A DNA stretch of 64,000 nt from an uncultured Sutterella sp. (GTDB lineage: Bacteria; Pseudomonadota; Gammaproteobacteria; Burkholderiales; Burkholderiaceae_F), in contig CAJKAP010000011.1 of assembly GCA_905197905.1 (NCBI GenBank), forward strand, positions 20,037-84,036. Direction: 5' to 3'. Shown in pieces: positions 47,169 to 57,490 of this stretch (its first letter is position 1; each line of letters opens with the position of its first letter). Position numbers and translations under genes: made by a program. Below the pieces are notes generated by a model that had not been told where the DNA came from, ran no database searches, and was given only the letters and a program-made list of their open reading frames with translations.

Positions 47169-47966
47169 GTGGTGGCGCAAGAGAAAATGGAAGGTCTCGC
47201 TCTCGAGGTGAAATCCCTCACTGTGGGCTATGAAGGACAGTCGGTCCTGGGACCTTTGAGTTTTAACCTTCCGCAAGGAGGATCCTTAGCCGTGATTGGC
47301 GAGTCGGGTTGTGGTAAGTCCACGCTCCTCACCACACTCGCGGGTTTGCATCCGACTATTGACGGCGAGGTGCTCTGGCGCGACCGCGATGCAGTGGTCT
47401 CTCTCGAAGAGCACCGCACGAGTTTTGTTTGGCAACGCTTGGGGCTTTTCCCCTGGAAGCGTGTGAAAGAAAACCTTCTTTTGCCACTTAAACTCCACCC
47501 AGAGATTTGTCCCACTGAAGAGCGTGAAAGCCGTATTGCGCAGATGGTCTCTCACTTGGGACTCACTGGGCTTGAGAGCCGCTTTCCTGCACAACTCTCA
47601 GGCGGCCAGAGCCAGCGCTTGGCGCTAGGGCGCTCGCTTATTTCTCGCCCCGAAGTGCTCTTTATGGACGAGCCTTTCTCGGCATTAGATGCCCTTCTTC
47701 GTGAACGCCTTCAAGACCATTTGGCACAATTGCGTCGCACGCACTCAGGCACCATTGTCTTTGTGACGCACGACATTCGTGAAGCGGTCTTTTTAGGCTC
47801 ACACATCTTGATGCTTTTCCCCAAGAGCTACGGCAAAGCTCCGCAGTTTTTTGCTAACCCTGCGTTTTCCTTTGCGCATGGGGCGGCGGATCGCGATACG
47901 GCGCTTTTTGACGAGACGGTGCGAGAAGTGCATCACAACCTGATGACGAGCGGAGGTGCACGATGA
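47169..47966 (+). CDS. ABC transporter ATP-binding protein, SsuB/TauB type
   Basis: 265-residue ATPase with Walker A GESGCGKST (44-52), Q-loop FVWQ, signature LSGGQSQR, Walker B VLFMDEP and switch His in VTHDIREA. The start is uncertain: GTG 47169 or the next GTG, or ATG 47187 with AAGAG upstream. Its end overlaps the permease start by an ATGA-type junction. Confidence 0.93.
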   Translation: MVAQEKMEGLALEVKSLTVGYEGQSVLGPLSFNLPQGGSLAVIGESGCGKSTLLTTLAGLHPTIDGEVLWRDRDAVVSLEEHRTSFVWQRLGLFPWKRVKENLLLPLKLHPEICPTEERESRIAQMVSHLGLTGLESRFPAQLSGGQSQRLALGRSLISRPEVLFMDEPFSALDALLRERLQDHLAQLRRTHSGTIVFVTHDIREAVFLGSHILMLFPKSYGKAPQFFANPAFSFAHGAADRDTALFDETVREVHHNLMTSGGAR

Positions 47967-48718
47967 TGCTCCTTATCCGCTACGCCTTTGGGCTTTTTGT
48001 GATTGGGCTTCTCTGGCAAATGGGCTCTTGGTCGATGGGCGAAGAGCTCCTCCCCAATGTTTTCTCGACACTTCAAGCTTTTTGGGAAGCGCTTCAAACC
48101 GCTTCTTTCTGGGAAGCGGTGGGGGTGAGTACCTCTCGCTTAGCGATTGGGCTCTTTACTGCGATTGCGGTTTCTTTCCCCTTGGGGCTTTGGATGGGGC
48201 ACTGTCCTAAAGCTGATAAGGTTTTGAGTCCACTTCTTTTCATTACGTTCCCACTCCCCAAGATCGTGCTTTTGCCGGTTTTCTTTACGCTCGTGGGTTT
48301 GGGAGACGCGTCTCGCATTTTGTTGATTGGCTTGACGGTGGGCTACCAAGTGCTCGTTATTATTCGTGACGAGGCGCTCAACTTAGATCCTGCCTATATG
48401 AAGGCCTTCCGCTCGATGGGCGGCACCAATTGTCAGGCGATTTGGCACGTCTATGTGCCAGCCGCTTTGCCCGCGCTTTTCACTTCGCTAAAAGTTGCCG
48501 CTGGGACCGCCATGGCCGTGCTCTTTTTGGCGGAAAGCTATGCGACAACCTCTGGCTTAGGCTACCTCATCATGGATGCTTGGGGTCTGGGCGATGTGCT
48601 CAATATGTTTGTCGCCATTCTTGGCATGAGCCTTTTGGGGCTAGCGCTTTATGGACTCATTGCATTCGCTGAACGACTTTTCTGCCCCTGGATCGTGCGA
48701 GGAAAACGTCAGTTTTAA
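47963..48718 (+). CDS. ABC transporter permease, SsuC/TauC type
   Basis: 251-residue inner-membrane protein with about six transmembrane segments and the EAA loop (AFRSMGGTNCQAIWHVYVP, about 151-169) that contacts the ATPase. The start overlaps the end of the ATPase gene, indicating translational coupling. Completes the importer with the two upstream genes. Confidence 0.93.
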   Translation: MMLLIRYAFGLFVIGLLWQMGSWSMGEELLPNVFSTLQAFWEALQTASFWEAVGVSTSRLAIGLFTAIAVSFPLGLWMGHCPKADKVLSPLLFITFPLPKIVLLPVFFTLVGLGDASRILLIGLTVGYQVLVIIRDEALNLDPAYMKAFRSMGGTNCQAIWHVYVPAALPALFTSLKVAAGTAMAVLFLAESYATTSGLGYLIMDAWGLGDVLNMFVAILGMSLLGLALYGLIAFAERLFCPWIVRGKRQF

Positions 48719-49374
48719 GTCGAGCACTCTCGCTCACTTTTTCTCATCTAGAACAAAAAGTCCTATTTTTTTGCTTAAAGTTTGAGCAAAAAGCATTTTT
48801 TTTGATTTTTCTATTAGGGCTTCCCATTAGAGGGCTAACCGTTTTTGTTCCAAATATGGCAAAATTTCCTAACCACATCGGAAAAATTTGTCAAGTAGCT
48901 CCCTCAAACTTTTTTGCGTCATTGATTGCGAGCCCTTCGGCAGGCTTTCTTCCCTAGGCGAGGGAAGAGAGAGAAGAGGGAAAAGACGCGAGAGGGAGGT
49001 CTCTCTTCGGGGCAAGTCGTTGAGAGGACTTTGGGGAAATTCCTCAAATAGGCGTATAGTTAAGGATACTCACTCCTCATGGAGCACCTTCAAGTCTAGC
49101 GGGCAGACATTCATTAGAGTGGGAAAAGGACTAAGAGTAACGAAGCGAATCTCCGTTATGAGGATACCTTTGCTGTTCATTTTTTACATTTTGTGGAAAG
49201 TGAAGAGCAAAGATTTTGCGTATTAAGTCCACCATCGGGCAAGGTTGATCGAGAAGCGATCGTGCATTTTTCAAGACGACACTTCACTTCAACTGTGATG
49301 AGTGGCAGGATTATTCGCTTGCAATTTCGTGCGTCCCCCAAGGGTGGGGACTTCTGGCGATTATTGAGGTAGGT
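48719..49374 (+). promoter_or_regulatory. Upstream region of the first rpoD
   Basis: 656 bp. I see no gene; one frame (48888-49226) is low-complexity and lacks a ribosome-binding site. An AT-rich hairpin, TTTTTGCT / AGCAAAAA at about 48769-48793 followed by T8, may end the ABC operon. A perfect CTTCCCT / AGGGAAG hairpin lies at 48949-48967. TATAGT near 49050 is a possible -10. The long leader suggests post-transcriptional control, which is inference. Confidence 0.45.
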
Positions 49375-52300
49375 ATGGCTGAAAAAAAGAAATCGACGAG
49401 TAAAGTGAAGACCACTGCGGCTGCAGCCCCCAAAGCTGCGAAGACCGCTTCTTCGCCTAAGAAGTCGACTCGTGGAGCAACCAAGAAGACAACAGTGGAA
49501 ACGACGATTCAAACCTCGGGTTTGACGTTGTCGGTGGAAACTGTGGAACCAAAGAGCACTCGCAAAGCCCCGAAAAAGGCTGTGGAAGTGACGAAGAAAG
49601 AGGCAAAGAGCCGCGCCGCTAAGGCGACTCCTGCTGTGGCAGAAAAGCCCGCGAAGGCCGCTGCCAAAACGAAGGCTCCTGCAAAGGCTACGCCTAAGGC
49701 TGCTGAAAAGGTACCCGTGAAGGCTCCTGCTAAAGCGCCAGCCAAGGCAAAGACAGCGAAGGCCGTGAAGGCAGAAGTCGTTGCAGAAAAAGCTCCCGCT
49801 AAAAAAGCCGCAACGAAGAAAGCCGAAGCGAAAAAAGCGGACGTGAAAAAGGCTGAAGTGAAAAAGACGACGGCTAAACCCGCCGCTAAGCCTGCAGCCA
49901 AGCCTACCGCTAAGAAAGCGGAAGAAAAGCCCGCAGCAGCTAAGCCCGCTGCTCGCGCTGTGAAGGCTGCTCCCGCTGCCAAAACGACGAAGAAAGCCGC
50001 TCCTGAAGCAAAAGCTACGAAAGCTGTGAAAGCCGCTAAAGCAGAAAAAGCGCCTGCAGAAACCTCTGCCGCCAAGGCGCCTAAGAGTCGTGCTCGCAAA
50101 ACGACTGAAGAAAAAGCCGCAGCTGCACCAGTTGAAGCGGTGAAGGCAGAAGCCCCTGCCACGCCAGCGAAATCCGAAAAGAAATCTCGCAAGAAAGCCA
50201 CGGCAAAAGCCGATGTGAAGGCCGAAGAAACGCCAGTAGCACCTACCAAGGAAGAAACGCCAAAAGCCACTTCTAAGCGCCGCTCTGCCAAAGCGAAGGT
50301 CGCGAAAGAGGTTGAAGTTGCTGCACCTGCGGAAAAGGTGAAAGCCAAACGCAAAGCCAAAGCGGAACCCATCGTGGAAGAAACTCCCGCTTCCGTGCCT
50401 GCCGAAGAAGCGCCCAAAAAGCGCTCTCGCAAAAAGGCCGAAGTGAAGGCTGAAGAAGTTGCTGCGCCCGTTGTAGAGGCCGCACCCGCTGAAGAACCGG
50501 CTCCCAAGAAGGTTCGCCGTTCTCGTAAAAAGACGGAAGTTGAAGCTACGGTTGCCCCTGCCGAGGCAACGGTAGCTGAGAAGCCCGCTGAAAAAGCAGA
50601 AAAGACTGAAGAAAAGCCTGCTGAAAAAGCCGCGGAAAAGAAGCCTAAGAAAGAGCGTAAGCCCAAGGCAACGAAGCCCACGAAATCGGCTAGCAAGAAA
50701 AAGCCCGCTCGTTCTGAAGACGACGATGAAGAAGATGATGATTTAGCCGAGTTCGACGATGACGGAGACGGTGGCGACTTCTTGATCGACGATGATGACG
50801 ACGGGGACTTTGAAGAAATTCCTGATATCGATGATATTGACGATATCGAAGAGGATGAGGGAGAAGAGGATTCTTCTGAGGAAGAAGAAAACGATCAGCC
50901 CACGCCTCGCAAGCGCTCGCGCCGTAGCAAGAAAAAGGACGCTAAAGCGCTCTTAGGTGGCTACGGCACGCAGGAAGAAAGTAACGAAGACCGTCGCACG
51001 AAGCTCTACGAATTGATTCGTATGGGTCGTGAACGCGGCTATGTGACCTACGGGGAAATTAACGACAACTTGCCCACGAGCTTGGTCGACGATGATGCCA
51101 TCGAATCGATCGTGCAGATTTTGGGTAACTTGAATATTCCTGTCTTTGAAACCACGCCTGACGACGATACGTTAGCGATGTTGGGTTCGGACTCGGTCGC
51201 AAGTGAAGACGATGCGGATGCGGAAGTCGAAGCTGCTTACTCCACGGTCGATAGCGAATTTGGTCGTACGACCGACCCAGTACGCATCTATATGCGCGAA
51301 ATGGGCTCTGTGGAACTCTTAAAGCGCGAAGACGAAATCGAAATCAGTAAGCGTATTGAAGACGGTTTGAAGCACATGGTTTTGGCCATCTCTCGTTGCC
51401 CAGTGACGGTGGCGGCGATTGTCGATTCGAGCCATGAAATTCGCGATGGCGCGACGCCTATTGACGATATCGTTGACGGCATTGTTACGACGGACGATAT
51501 GGGTAACGTCGTGGGTCACAATGAAGACGAAACCGATATGGGGGCGTCTGCCATGACCGCCGGTCAGCTCGAAATTTTGCGCGACAAGAGTTTGGAAATC
51601 TTTGATCGTGTGGAAGAAAAGTTGAAGGCTCTTCGTGAATTGGCTGAAAAAGACGGTTACGAAGCGAAGTCGCTCGATCCGATTAAGGACGATATTCAGC
51701 AAGAATTGATGAGCGTGCGCTTTACCGCTAAGGCTGCCGATAAGCTCTGCGAAGTATTGCGTGCCACGGTAGAAGAAATTCGCGTTTATCAGAAGACCCT
51801 TTACGACGAAATGGTTCGCCGTATTGGGATTGATCGCAAATGGTTTATTGAGCACTTTGAAGCACAAGCCTCTGATGCCTCTTGGTTTGACGCCGCGGTG
51901 AAGGAATTCCCGCAGCACCAAGAAAAGCTCGAATTCGTGCGTGCTACGGCCCTTGAAGCCATTCGCCAAGTGGGCGAAATTGAAAAGCGTTGCTCGATGC
52001 GCGTCAAAGAAGTCTTTGAAATCTACCGTCAGATGACGGCTGGTGAAGCGCAGGCGCGTAACGCTAAGCGTGAAATGACGGAAGCGAACTTGCGTCTCGT
52101 GATTTCCATCGCGAAGAAGTACACCAACCGCGGTTTACAGTTCTTGGATTTGATTCAGGAAGGGAACGTCGGCTTGATGAAGGCCGTGGACAAGTTTGAA
52201 TACCGTCGTGGCTACAAGTTCTCGACCTATGCCACTTGGTGGATTCGTCAGGCTATTACGCGCTCGATCGCGGACCAGGCTCGTACGATTCGTATTCCAG

Positions 52301-52794
52301 TGCATATGATTGAAACGATCAACCGCATGAACCGTATCACGCGCCAAGTGTTGCAGGAAACGGGTGTGGAACCTGACTCCCGTCGTTTAGCCGAAATGAT
52401 GGAAATGCCAGAAGATAAGATCCTCAAGATTATGAAGATCGCCAAGGAACCGATTTCGATGGAAACGCCGATCGGGGACGATGACGATTCGCACTTGGGC
52501 GATTTCTTAGAGGATACGCAGACGGAATTGCCTTCTGAAGCCATTCACAGCACCTCGCTGCAGGAAACCGTGCATCAGGTTTTGGATAGCTTGTCGCCAC
52601 GCGAAGCGAAGGTGCTCCGTATGCGCTTTGGTATTGAAATGCAGTCAGACCATACGCTCGAAGAAGTGGGCAAACAGTTTGATGTGACGCGTGAACGTAT
52701 TCGTCAAATCGAAACGAAGGCGTTGCGTAAACTGCGCCATCCTTCTCGCGCTGATAAGCTCAAGAGCTTTATCGTGCCAGATCACAAAGACTAA
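49375..52794 (+). CDS. rpoD: Primary sigma-70 factor with histone-H1-like N-terminal extension
   Basis: 1139 residues, far above the 613 of E. coli RpoD. Residues 1 to about 445 are Lys/Ala/Pro-rich with AxKKA-type repeats like histone H1 tails; about 447-506 is strongly acidic; then come region 1.1 (from about 540, [20 protein letters not shown]), 1.2 ([11 protein letters not shown], about 634), the non-conserved region, regions 2.1-2.4 (from about 901) and region 4.2 (from about 1092, [18 protein letters not shown]). Region 2.4 ([19 protein letters not shown]) and 4.2 are nearly identical to E. coli, so this is the housekeeping sigma. The ribosome-binding site is GAGGTAGG. Shorter Lys/Ala-rich leaders are known in Burkholderiales RpoD. 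Confidence 0.96.
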   Translation: MAEKKKSTSKVKTTAAAAPKAAKTASSPKKSTRGATKKTTVETTIQTSGLTLSVETVEPKSTRKAPKKAVEVTKKEAKSRAAKATPAVAEKPAKAAAKTKAPAKATPKAAEKVPVKAPAKAPAKAKTAKAVKAEVVAEKAPAKKAATKKAEAKKADVKKAEVKKTTAKPAAKPAAKPTAKKAEEKPAAAKPAARAVKAAPAAKTTKKAAPEAKATKAVKAAKAEKAPAETSAAKAPKSRARKTTEEKAAAAPVEAVKAEAPATPAKSEKKSRKKATAKADVKAEETPVAPTKEETPKATSKRRSAKAKVAKEVEVAAPAEKVKAKRKAKAEPIVEETPASVPAEEAPKKRSRKKAEVKAEEVAAPVVEAAPAEEPAPKKVRRSRKKTEVEATVAPAEATVAEKPAEKAEKTEEKPAEKAAEKKPKKERKPKATKPTKSASKKKPARSEDDDEEDDDLAEFDDDGDGGDFLIDDDDDGDFEEIPDIDDIDDIEEDEGEEDSSEEEENDQPTPRKRSRRSKKKDAKALLGGYGTQEESNEDRRTKLYELIRMGRERGYVTYGEINDNLPTSLVDDDAIESIVQILGNLNIPVFETTPDDDTLAMLGSDSVASEDDADAEVEAAYSTVDSEFGRTTDPVRIYMREMGSVELLKREDEIEISKRIEDGLKHMVLAISRCPVTVAAIVDSSHEIRDGATPIDDIVDGIVTTDDMGNVVGHNEDETDMGASAMTAGQLEILRDKSLEIFDRVEEKLKALRELAEKDGYEAKSLDPIKDDIQQELMSVRFTAKAADKLCEVLRATVEEIRVYQKTLYDEMVRRIGIDRKWFIEHFEAQASDASWFDAAVKEFPQHQEKLEFVRATALEAIRQVGEIEKRCSMRVKEVFEIYRQMTAGEAQARNAKREMTEANLRLVISIAKKYTNRGLQFLDLIQEGNVGLMKAVDKFEYRRGYKFSTYATWWIRQAITRSIADQARTIRIPVHMIETINRMNRITRQVLQETGVEPDSRRLAEMMEMPEDKILKIMKIAKEPISMETPIGDDDDSHLGDFLEDTQTELPSEAIHSTSLQETVHQVLDSLSPREAKVLRMRFGIEMQSDHTLEEVGKQFDVTRERIRQIETKALRKLRHPSRADKLKSFIVPDHKD

Positions 52795-52815
52795 TGTGAT
52801 TGCTTAACGGCTTTG

Positions 52816-52856
52816 AAACCCGGATCGAGTCCTTAGAGATTCTTCCGGGTTTTTCT
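52816..52856 (+). terminator. Intrinsic terminator after the first rpoD
   Basis: 9-bp stem AAACCCGGA / TCCGGGTTT with a 19-nt loop, followed by TTTCTTATT. Confidence 0.88.
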
Positions 52857-52869
52857 TATTATGAGTCGA

Positions 52870-53402
52870 AGCTATGTGCCTCAAGGCTGGGCGCGAAATG
52901 CCGAAGGAAAGGCTTTAAAAAGAAAATATGAGGCTTGCTTTTTAGGGCCTTTTGTGGTAGTGTAAATTCCTTTTCTGTTCCATAACAACTCTTCCTTTTT
53001 CAACACCTTTGACTAGCACGCTGAGCATGGGAAACATGCTAGTGGGGCGAGGTATTGCTCCGAAAAAATAGGCTACGTCGGTGTCAAGAGAAGCGGTTAA
53101 GAGTAGGGGAGAGAAAGAAAAAAGAATGAATATGGTTCGTTCAGGTTTGTTGAGTTTCGGATGAAAGGAACGACAAACGAGCGTCTCTATCAGGCCAACG
53201 ATAGTCAAGAGAAAACATTCCTCGATGATGAATGAGGAAAACGATGGGCAAAGGGTAGAGCGACGCAGATTCTTACCGAAACCCTTCAAAAAGGTGACTT
53301 GAGCGAAAACGTAAAGTTATAGAGAGCAATCGCCTCCTTTTCTAGCCAAAGAGTTGTAGCGCTAGGGAGCTGTGCGATTGATTGTGGATTCTGGGAACAA
53401 GT
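52870..53402 (+). promoter_or_regulatory. Intergenic region between the two rpoD-type genes
   Basis: About 530 bp with no gene. It contains overlapping inverted repeats around 53011-53043 (ACTAGCA / TGCTAGT, with AGCATG / CATGCT inside). A separate promoter for the second sigma gene is expected because a terminator closes the first; TAAATT near 52965 is a candidate -10. Confidence 0.4.
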
Positions 53403-55355
53403 ATGAAAACTCACGACGAGGATTTCGACGGCGAATTGGACGACGACGAAACCGAAAATACTGATGATGAGGCGCTGGAGCTTGAGGCTTGGGAAGAAGA
53501 TTCCGAAGCTGAAGGCAGTGACGGTCATCATGCACAAGACGCAACCGGGAACGGTTACGGTTCCTTAGTCCGCTTGGGACGTTCGCGCGGTTGGGTGACG
53601 GTCGAAGATATTAACGACCACTTGCCCGAAAGTGCCGTTCGTACTGCTGAAAATCTGCAGGAAATTACCGAAACGCTGGCACGCTTTTCGATTTGCGTTT
53701 TTGAAGCGCCGCCAGATGAAGATGATTTGTTGCTCGTTGGTAACGAAGCCGATGACGGCGAAGATATTGACGACGATGATGCAGCAACGATGTTGACGCC
53801 GGAAGAGTCCGCCGGACTCTCCAAGGATCCGTTGCGCTCTTATTTGCGTGGCGTGGGCTCGCATAAGCTCTTGACGCGCGCAGGCGAAATTGAAGTCGCC
53901 AAGTCGATCGAAATGTACACGGGTAAGTTGGTGACAACGCTTCTCCATTACCCAATGGCGGTTCAAGAATTAGCCAAGATCGCGAAAACGCTCGAAGACA
54001 CTTCGGTGCCAGTCGATAACTTAGTCGACGGCTTCACGGACAACAACGTGGAAGACCTCTCTTCTGAGGACGAAAACGATAGCGGCAATGAAGATATCTC
54101 GACCGATATTGGTGCCGCCGCCATGACGGTTGAGCAGCTCGAGGAAATGCGTACTCGCGTTTTAGCGATGTTTGCTGAAAGCGAAAAAGAGCTCGCTAAG
54201 ATTGCGAAGATCTACCGCGATCCGAAGTCGGCAAAAGCCTATGAAAAGGCGTGCGATAAGGTCGTGGAAATCTTGGGTTCGACCCGCTTCTCGGTGAAAG
54301 TCGTCACCCAAATCAGTAGCCTTATCACGGATACGATGGACTTGGTGACACAGAGCTTGAAGCGTATGCGCGTGGTGTTGGTGAACCAGTGCAATGTGCC
54401 CGCAGCTGATGCTCTCAAGATGATCAACGAGGACGATCCTGTCGTTGAAGGCTACTTTGAGGCGAAGGTTAAGTTGGGTAAACCCTGGGCAGAAGCCATG
54501 GAGCGCAACTTAGGCATTCTTCTTGAAGAACAAAAGACATTGCGCGCTCTCGAAGAGCGCACGATGATGCCTGTGAAGCGCATGCGTGAATTGACTCGCC
54601 AGTTAAAGCTTGCCCAGACGAACTTGATGCAAGCCAAGGCTCGCATGATTGAAGCCAATTTGCGTTTGGTGATTTCCATTGCTAAGGGTTACGTGAATCG
54701 CGGTCTCGCGATGACGGACTTGATTCAGGAAGGGAACCTCGGGCTCATGAAGGCGGTGGACAAGTTTGAATACCGCCGTGGCTATAAGTTCTCGACCTAC
54801 GCCACCTGGTGGGTTCGTCAGTCTGTGACGCGTGCGGTGGCTGACTTTGGCAATACGATTCGTATTCCAGTGCATATGACTGAGTCCTACAACAAGATTC
54901 GCCGCCACAAGCAGCATTTCTTGCAGGAACACGGCCGTCAGCCTACCGAACAAGAACTCTCGGTGATGGCCGACTTGCCCCTTCCCAAGGTGCAGCTCTT
55001 GACGCAGGCGATGCGTGGGGTGGAAAGTATCGATGCGCCGATCGGTGACGATGAAGACGCAACGAAGCTCGACTTTGTGCGTGGTGATGAACACGACGAT
55101 CCGAGCATTGCTTTCCAAGACCAGTCGATGATTGAGTGCGTTAAGAAGTCGCTCGATGAATTGGCACCGCGTGAAGCCCAGGTCTTGCGTTTACGCTATG
55201 GGATTGGCACCAATAAGGACCATACGCTCGAAGAAGTGGGCCACGCTTTAGGGCTCACTCGCGAACGTGTGCGTCAGATTGAGTCCGCGGCCGTGCGTAA
55301 ATTGCGCCAGCCTGACTTCCAAGAACGTCTGCGCGACTATTTGTTGGAAGACTAA
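53403..55355 (+). CDS. Second RpoD-type sigma factor with region 1.1
   Basis: 650-residue paralogue of the preceding gene, without the basic extension but with an acidic N-terminus (1-45). It keeps region 1.1 (about 53-110, [20 protein letters not shown]), region 1.2 ([11 protein letters not shown]), a full non-conserved region, region 2 (from about 414) and region 4.2 (from about 608). Promoter-contact residues are largely kept ([15 protein letters not shown]), but region 2.4 diverges beyond it ([10 protein letters not shown]) and so does 4.2 ([17 protein letters not shown]). Region 1.1 marks it as primary-type rather than RpoS-type. ATG 53403 has GGGA upstream. Likely an alternative sigma with overlapping promoter preference (inference). 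Confidence 0.92.
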   Translation: MKTHDEDFDGELDDDETENTDDEALELEAWEEDSEAEGSDGHHAQDATGNGYGSLVRLGRSRGWVTVEDINDHLPESAVRTAENLQEITETLARFSICVFEAPPDEDDLLLVGNEADDGEDIDDDDAATMLTPEESAGLSKDPLRSYLRGVGSHKLLTRAGEIEVAKSIEMYTGKLVTTLLHYPMAVQELAKIAKTLEDTSVPVDNLVDGFTDNNVEDLSSEDENDSGNEDISTDIGAAAMTVEQLEEMRTRVLAMFAESEKELAKIAKIYRDPKSAKAYEKACDKVVEILGSTRFSVKVVTQISSLITDTMDLVTQSLKRMRVVLVNQCNVPAADALKMINEDDPVVEGYFEAKVKLGKPWAEAMERNLGILLEEQKTLRALEERTMMPVKRMRELTRQLKLAQTNLMQAKARMIEANLRLVISIAKGYVNRGLAMTDLIQEGNLGLMKAVDKFEYRRGYKFSTYATWWVRQSVTRAVADFGNTIRIPVHMTESYNKIRRHKQHFLQEHGRQPTEQELSVMADLPLPKVQLLTQAMRGVESIDAPIGDDEDATKLDFVRGDEHDDPSIAFQDQSMIECVKKSLDELAPREAQVLRLRYGIGTNKDHTLEEVGHALGLTRERVRQIESAAVRKLRQPDFQERLRDYLLED

Positions 55356-55391
55356 TTTCCGCTAGGCATTTATGCCTTCCTTTTTCTCCAG

Positions 55392-55425
55392 AGAGATAGC
55401 GATTTTGCTATCTCTTTGGCGTTTT
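55392..55425 (+). terminator. Intrinsic terminator after the second sigma gene
   Basis: 9-bp stem AGAGATAGC / GCTATCTCT with a 6-nt loop, then TTGGCGTTTTT. Confidence 0.75.
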
Positions 55426-55584
55426 TGGGGCGCTTTTTTGCAATTCCCTAAAAACTCTGTAGAATTAGTGTTCCTCCGTACCGATTTTTGAGCGAAAAAA
55501 TCTCCCTTTTTCGTGCTCAAATCAGCTATTTTGGCGCGTGAAACGCACGACGCTCAAATACTTTGTACAATAAGAGACTTGTGT

Positions 55585-55661
55585 GGGCCTGTAGCCAAGT
55601 TGGTTAAGGCACCGGACTCATAATCTGGCTATCCTGGGTTCAAGTCCCAGCGGGCCCACCA
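55585..55661 (+). tRNA. tRNA with CAT anticodon (Ile2 or elongator Met)
   Basis: 77 nt with CCA encoded. Acceptor GGGCCTG pairs with CGGGCCC (one G-U), anticodon stem CCGGA/TCTGG encloses CTCATAA, T arm CTGGG-TTCAAGT-CCCAG. The CAT anticodon with TTCAAGT in the T loop resembles tRNA-Ile2, whose C34 is changed to lysidine, but an elongator Met cannot be excluded by eye. TACAAT at 55566-55571 is a likely -10. Confidence 0.9.
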
Positions 55662-55745
55662 AAGCTTTTTTCAGTGTTAATCGCGTCAAGAGCGCCTGAC
55701 AAGCCCTCTTTGCGCGACAGCTCTTCTAGTAAGACCGCATATAGC

Positions 55746-57236
55746 ATGTCCTCGTTTACCGATTTCAATTTAGACGCTCGTATTCTTTCCGCCATTGCCA
55801 AGATGGGCTATGAGAAGCCCACCCCGATTCAGGAACAAGCCATTCCTGTGGTGATGCAAGGCGGCGACGTGATGGGAGCGGCTCAGACTGGAACAGGGAA
55901 AACGGCAGGTTTTGGTCTCCCGCTGATTGCTCGCGTGTTGCCCAAAGCGAATACGTCGGTTTCTCCTGCTCGTCACCCCGTGCGTGCGCTCATTTTGACG
56001 CCGACGCGTGAACTTGCCGACCAGGTCTCTGAAAACCTCACGAAGTACGCCTCTGAAACGCCTTTGCGTGTAGGAGTGGTCTACGGTGGGGTGGACGCTC
56101 GTCCTCAGGCCGATATGCTAAGAGCTGGGGTAGAAATCCTGACAGCAACGCCTGGGCGTTTGCTCGACCATCTCGAGCAGCGTGCCACCTCGCTCTCCCA
56201 AGTGGAAGTGGTGGTGCTTGACGAAGCTGATCGCATGCTCGATATGGGCTTTTTGCCCGATATCACGCGCATTCTCCAACATTTGCCTGCTTCGCGCCAG
56301 AGCTTGATGTTTTCGGCCACTTTCTCGCCCGAAATTGCAAAGCTCGCGAAGTCTTTCTTAAAGCCCAATCCTGCTGTGATTGAAGTGACGGTGCAAAATC
56401 GTACGGCAGATACCGTGACGCAGAAGGTCTACCGTGTGAATGATCGTGAAAAGACGGATGTGTTAATCGACATCTTGAAGCACCACGGTGAGGGCGACAC
56501 GCCCATGGAACAGGTCTTGGTCTTTGTGAATGCGAAGATCACCTGCCGCCGTCTTTCTCGCACGCTGGAGCGCGTTGGGATCAACACCGATGCGATTCAT
56601 GGGGATAAGACTCAGGAAGAACGTCAGGCTGCGCTTGATGGCTTTAAGAGTGGGGCGATTCATGTCCTGGTGGCAACGGACGTTGCCGCGCGTGGGTTGG
56701 ATATCAAAGAGCTTCCTTACGTGATTAACTACGACGTGCCCTTTAACGCCGAAGACTACGTGCACCGTATTGGTCGTACGGGTCGCGCTGGGCAGCATGG
56801 TTTAGCGGTGATGCTCACCACGAGCGATGACTCTCGCCTCGTGGAAGCTGTTGAAAAACTTACACACCAGACTTTTGAAGTCGAAGAAATGCGTCCGCTC
56901 TCTCGTCACTCGCGCTTACGTCAGCGCCGCGGTCAGAGTGAAGAGTATCAGGAACGCTACGATACGCCTGAAGAAGAACGCTACGCACGTGAACGTGCTC
57001 GTGCCTATGTGGCCCCGAGCCAGCGTCATCGCGATCCGATCTTCACGAACCCGTATCGTGAATCAGGCACGGCTCATAAGCAAGAGGATTCCCTCAAGGT
57101 GTTTGAACGCGATCGTAAGCCTCGCCAGGTGGCAGTGCTCTTAGGTGGCTTGCGTTTCCCACCGCGCTGGACGCCTCCTGTGGAGAAGACTCTTGCAGAA
57201 GCGCCTGCAGATGATGGTCAAAACACCAACATCTAA
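55746..57236 (+). CDS. rhlE: DEAD-box ATP-dependent RNA helicase, RhlE type
   Basis: RNA helicase probably acting in ribosome assembly or mRNA turnover. 496 residues: Q motif (GYEKPTPIQEQAI), Walker A AQTGTGKT (46-53), PTRELA, DEAD at 159-162, SAT (FSATF), and HRIGRTGR near 340. The C-terminus (about 390-496) is Arg/Glu-rich, as in many RhlE proteins. ATG 55746 fits the family start; the frame runs 24 codons upstream into the tRNA spacer. No strong ribosome-binding site. Confidence 0.93.
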   Translation: MSSFTDFNLDARILSAIAKMGYEKPTPIQEQAIPVVMQGGDVMGAAQTGTGKTAGFGLPLIARVLPKANTSVSPARHPVRALILTPTRELADQVSENLTKYASETPLRVGVVYGGVDARPQADMLRAGVEILTATPGRLLDHLEQRATSLSQVEVVVLDEADRMLDMGFLPDITRILQHLPASRQSLMFSATFSPEIAKLAKSFLKPNPAVIEVTVQNRTADTVTQKVYRVNDREKTDVLIDILKHHGEGDTPMEQVLVFVNAKITCRRLSRTLERVGINTDAIHGDKTQEERQAALDGFKSGAIHVLVATDVAARGLDIKELPYVINYDVPFNAEDYVHRIGRTGRAGQHGLAVMLTTSDDSRLVEAVEKLTHQTFEVEEMRPLSRHSRLRQRRGQSEEYQERYDTPEEERYARERARAYVAPSQRHRDPIFTNPYRESGTAHKQEDSLKVFERDRKPRQVAVLLGGLRFPPRWTPPVEKTLAEAPADDGQNTNI

Positions 57237-57322
57237 GACATTTCTCCTAGGGTTGATCAACTAATTAGGGTTTTTACGCCCTTGACCTCTTGCAAAATCG
57301 TTTTTGACGATATAAACTTTAC

Positions 57323-57476
57323 CTCAGGCATGAAGAAGTGGACGTCATAGTCCCCGCCAACCTACCGAAAACCCGGCAAGGTGGAGACTCCCGAGGGGAG
57401 TCATGTGGTCTTAGTTGAGACAATCCAAATGGTTTGCGTATAACCTCTCGGTACTGTTGTCTCGAGAGGTTTTTTG
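57323..57476 (+). ncRNA. Putative structured small RNA or leader ending in a strong terminator
   Basis: Between rhlE and the AbrB gene a TATAAA -10-like element (57311-57316) is followed by about 150 nt rich in local pairing, including GACTCC/GGAGTC around CGAG near 57385-57404, and ends in a 9-bp terminator stem AACCTCTCG / CGAGAGGTT with T6 (57442-57476). No open frame with a ribosome-binding site lies inside. I compared it by memory with 6S, SRP RNA, tmRNA, RNase P and the common riboswitches and found no match. It may be a free sRNA or an attenuator for the gene at 57556. Confidence 0.45.
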
Positions 57477-57490
57477 TTATCTAAATTTTG

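Noticed and set aside
48888..49226. 112-codon frame upstream of the first rpoD
   Set aside because: No ribosome-binding site, low-complexity Arg/Glu-rich middle, no recognisable domain; treated as leader or promoter DNA.
49509..50696. Long open frame (395 codons) on the minus strand opposite the RpoD extension
   Set aside because: Ala/Phe/Ser-rich composition is the mirror of Lys/Ala-rich coding sequence; no ribosome-binding site or family resemblance.
57323..57476. Assignment of the structured RNA to 6S RNA, SRP RNA or a known riboswitch
   Set aside because: It lacks the SRP GGAA-tetraloop signature, the long 6S stem with central bubble, and the cores of riboswitches I can recall.
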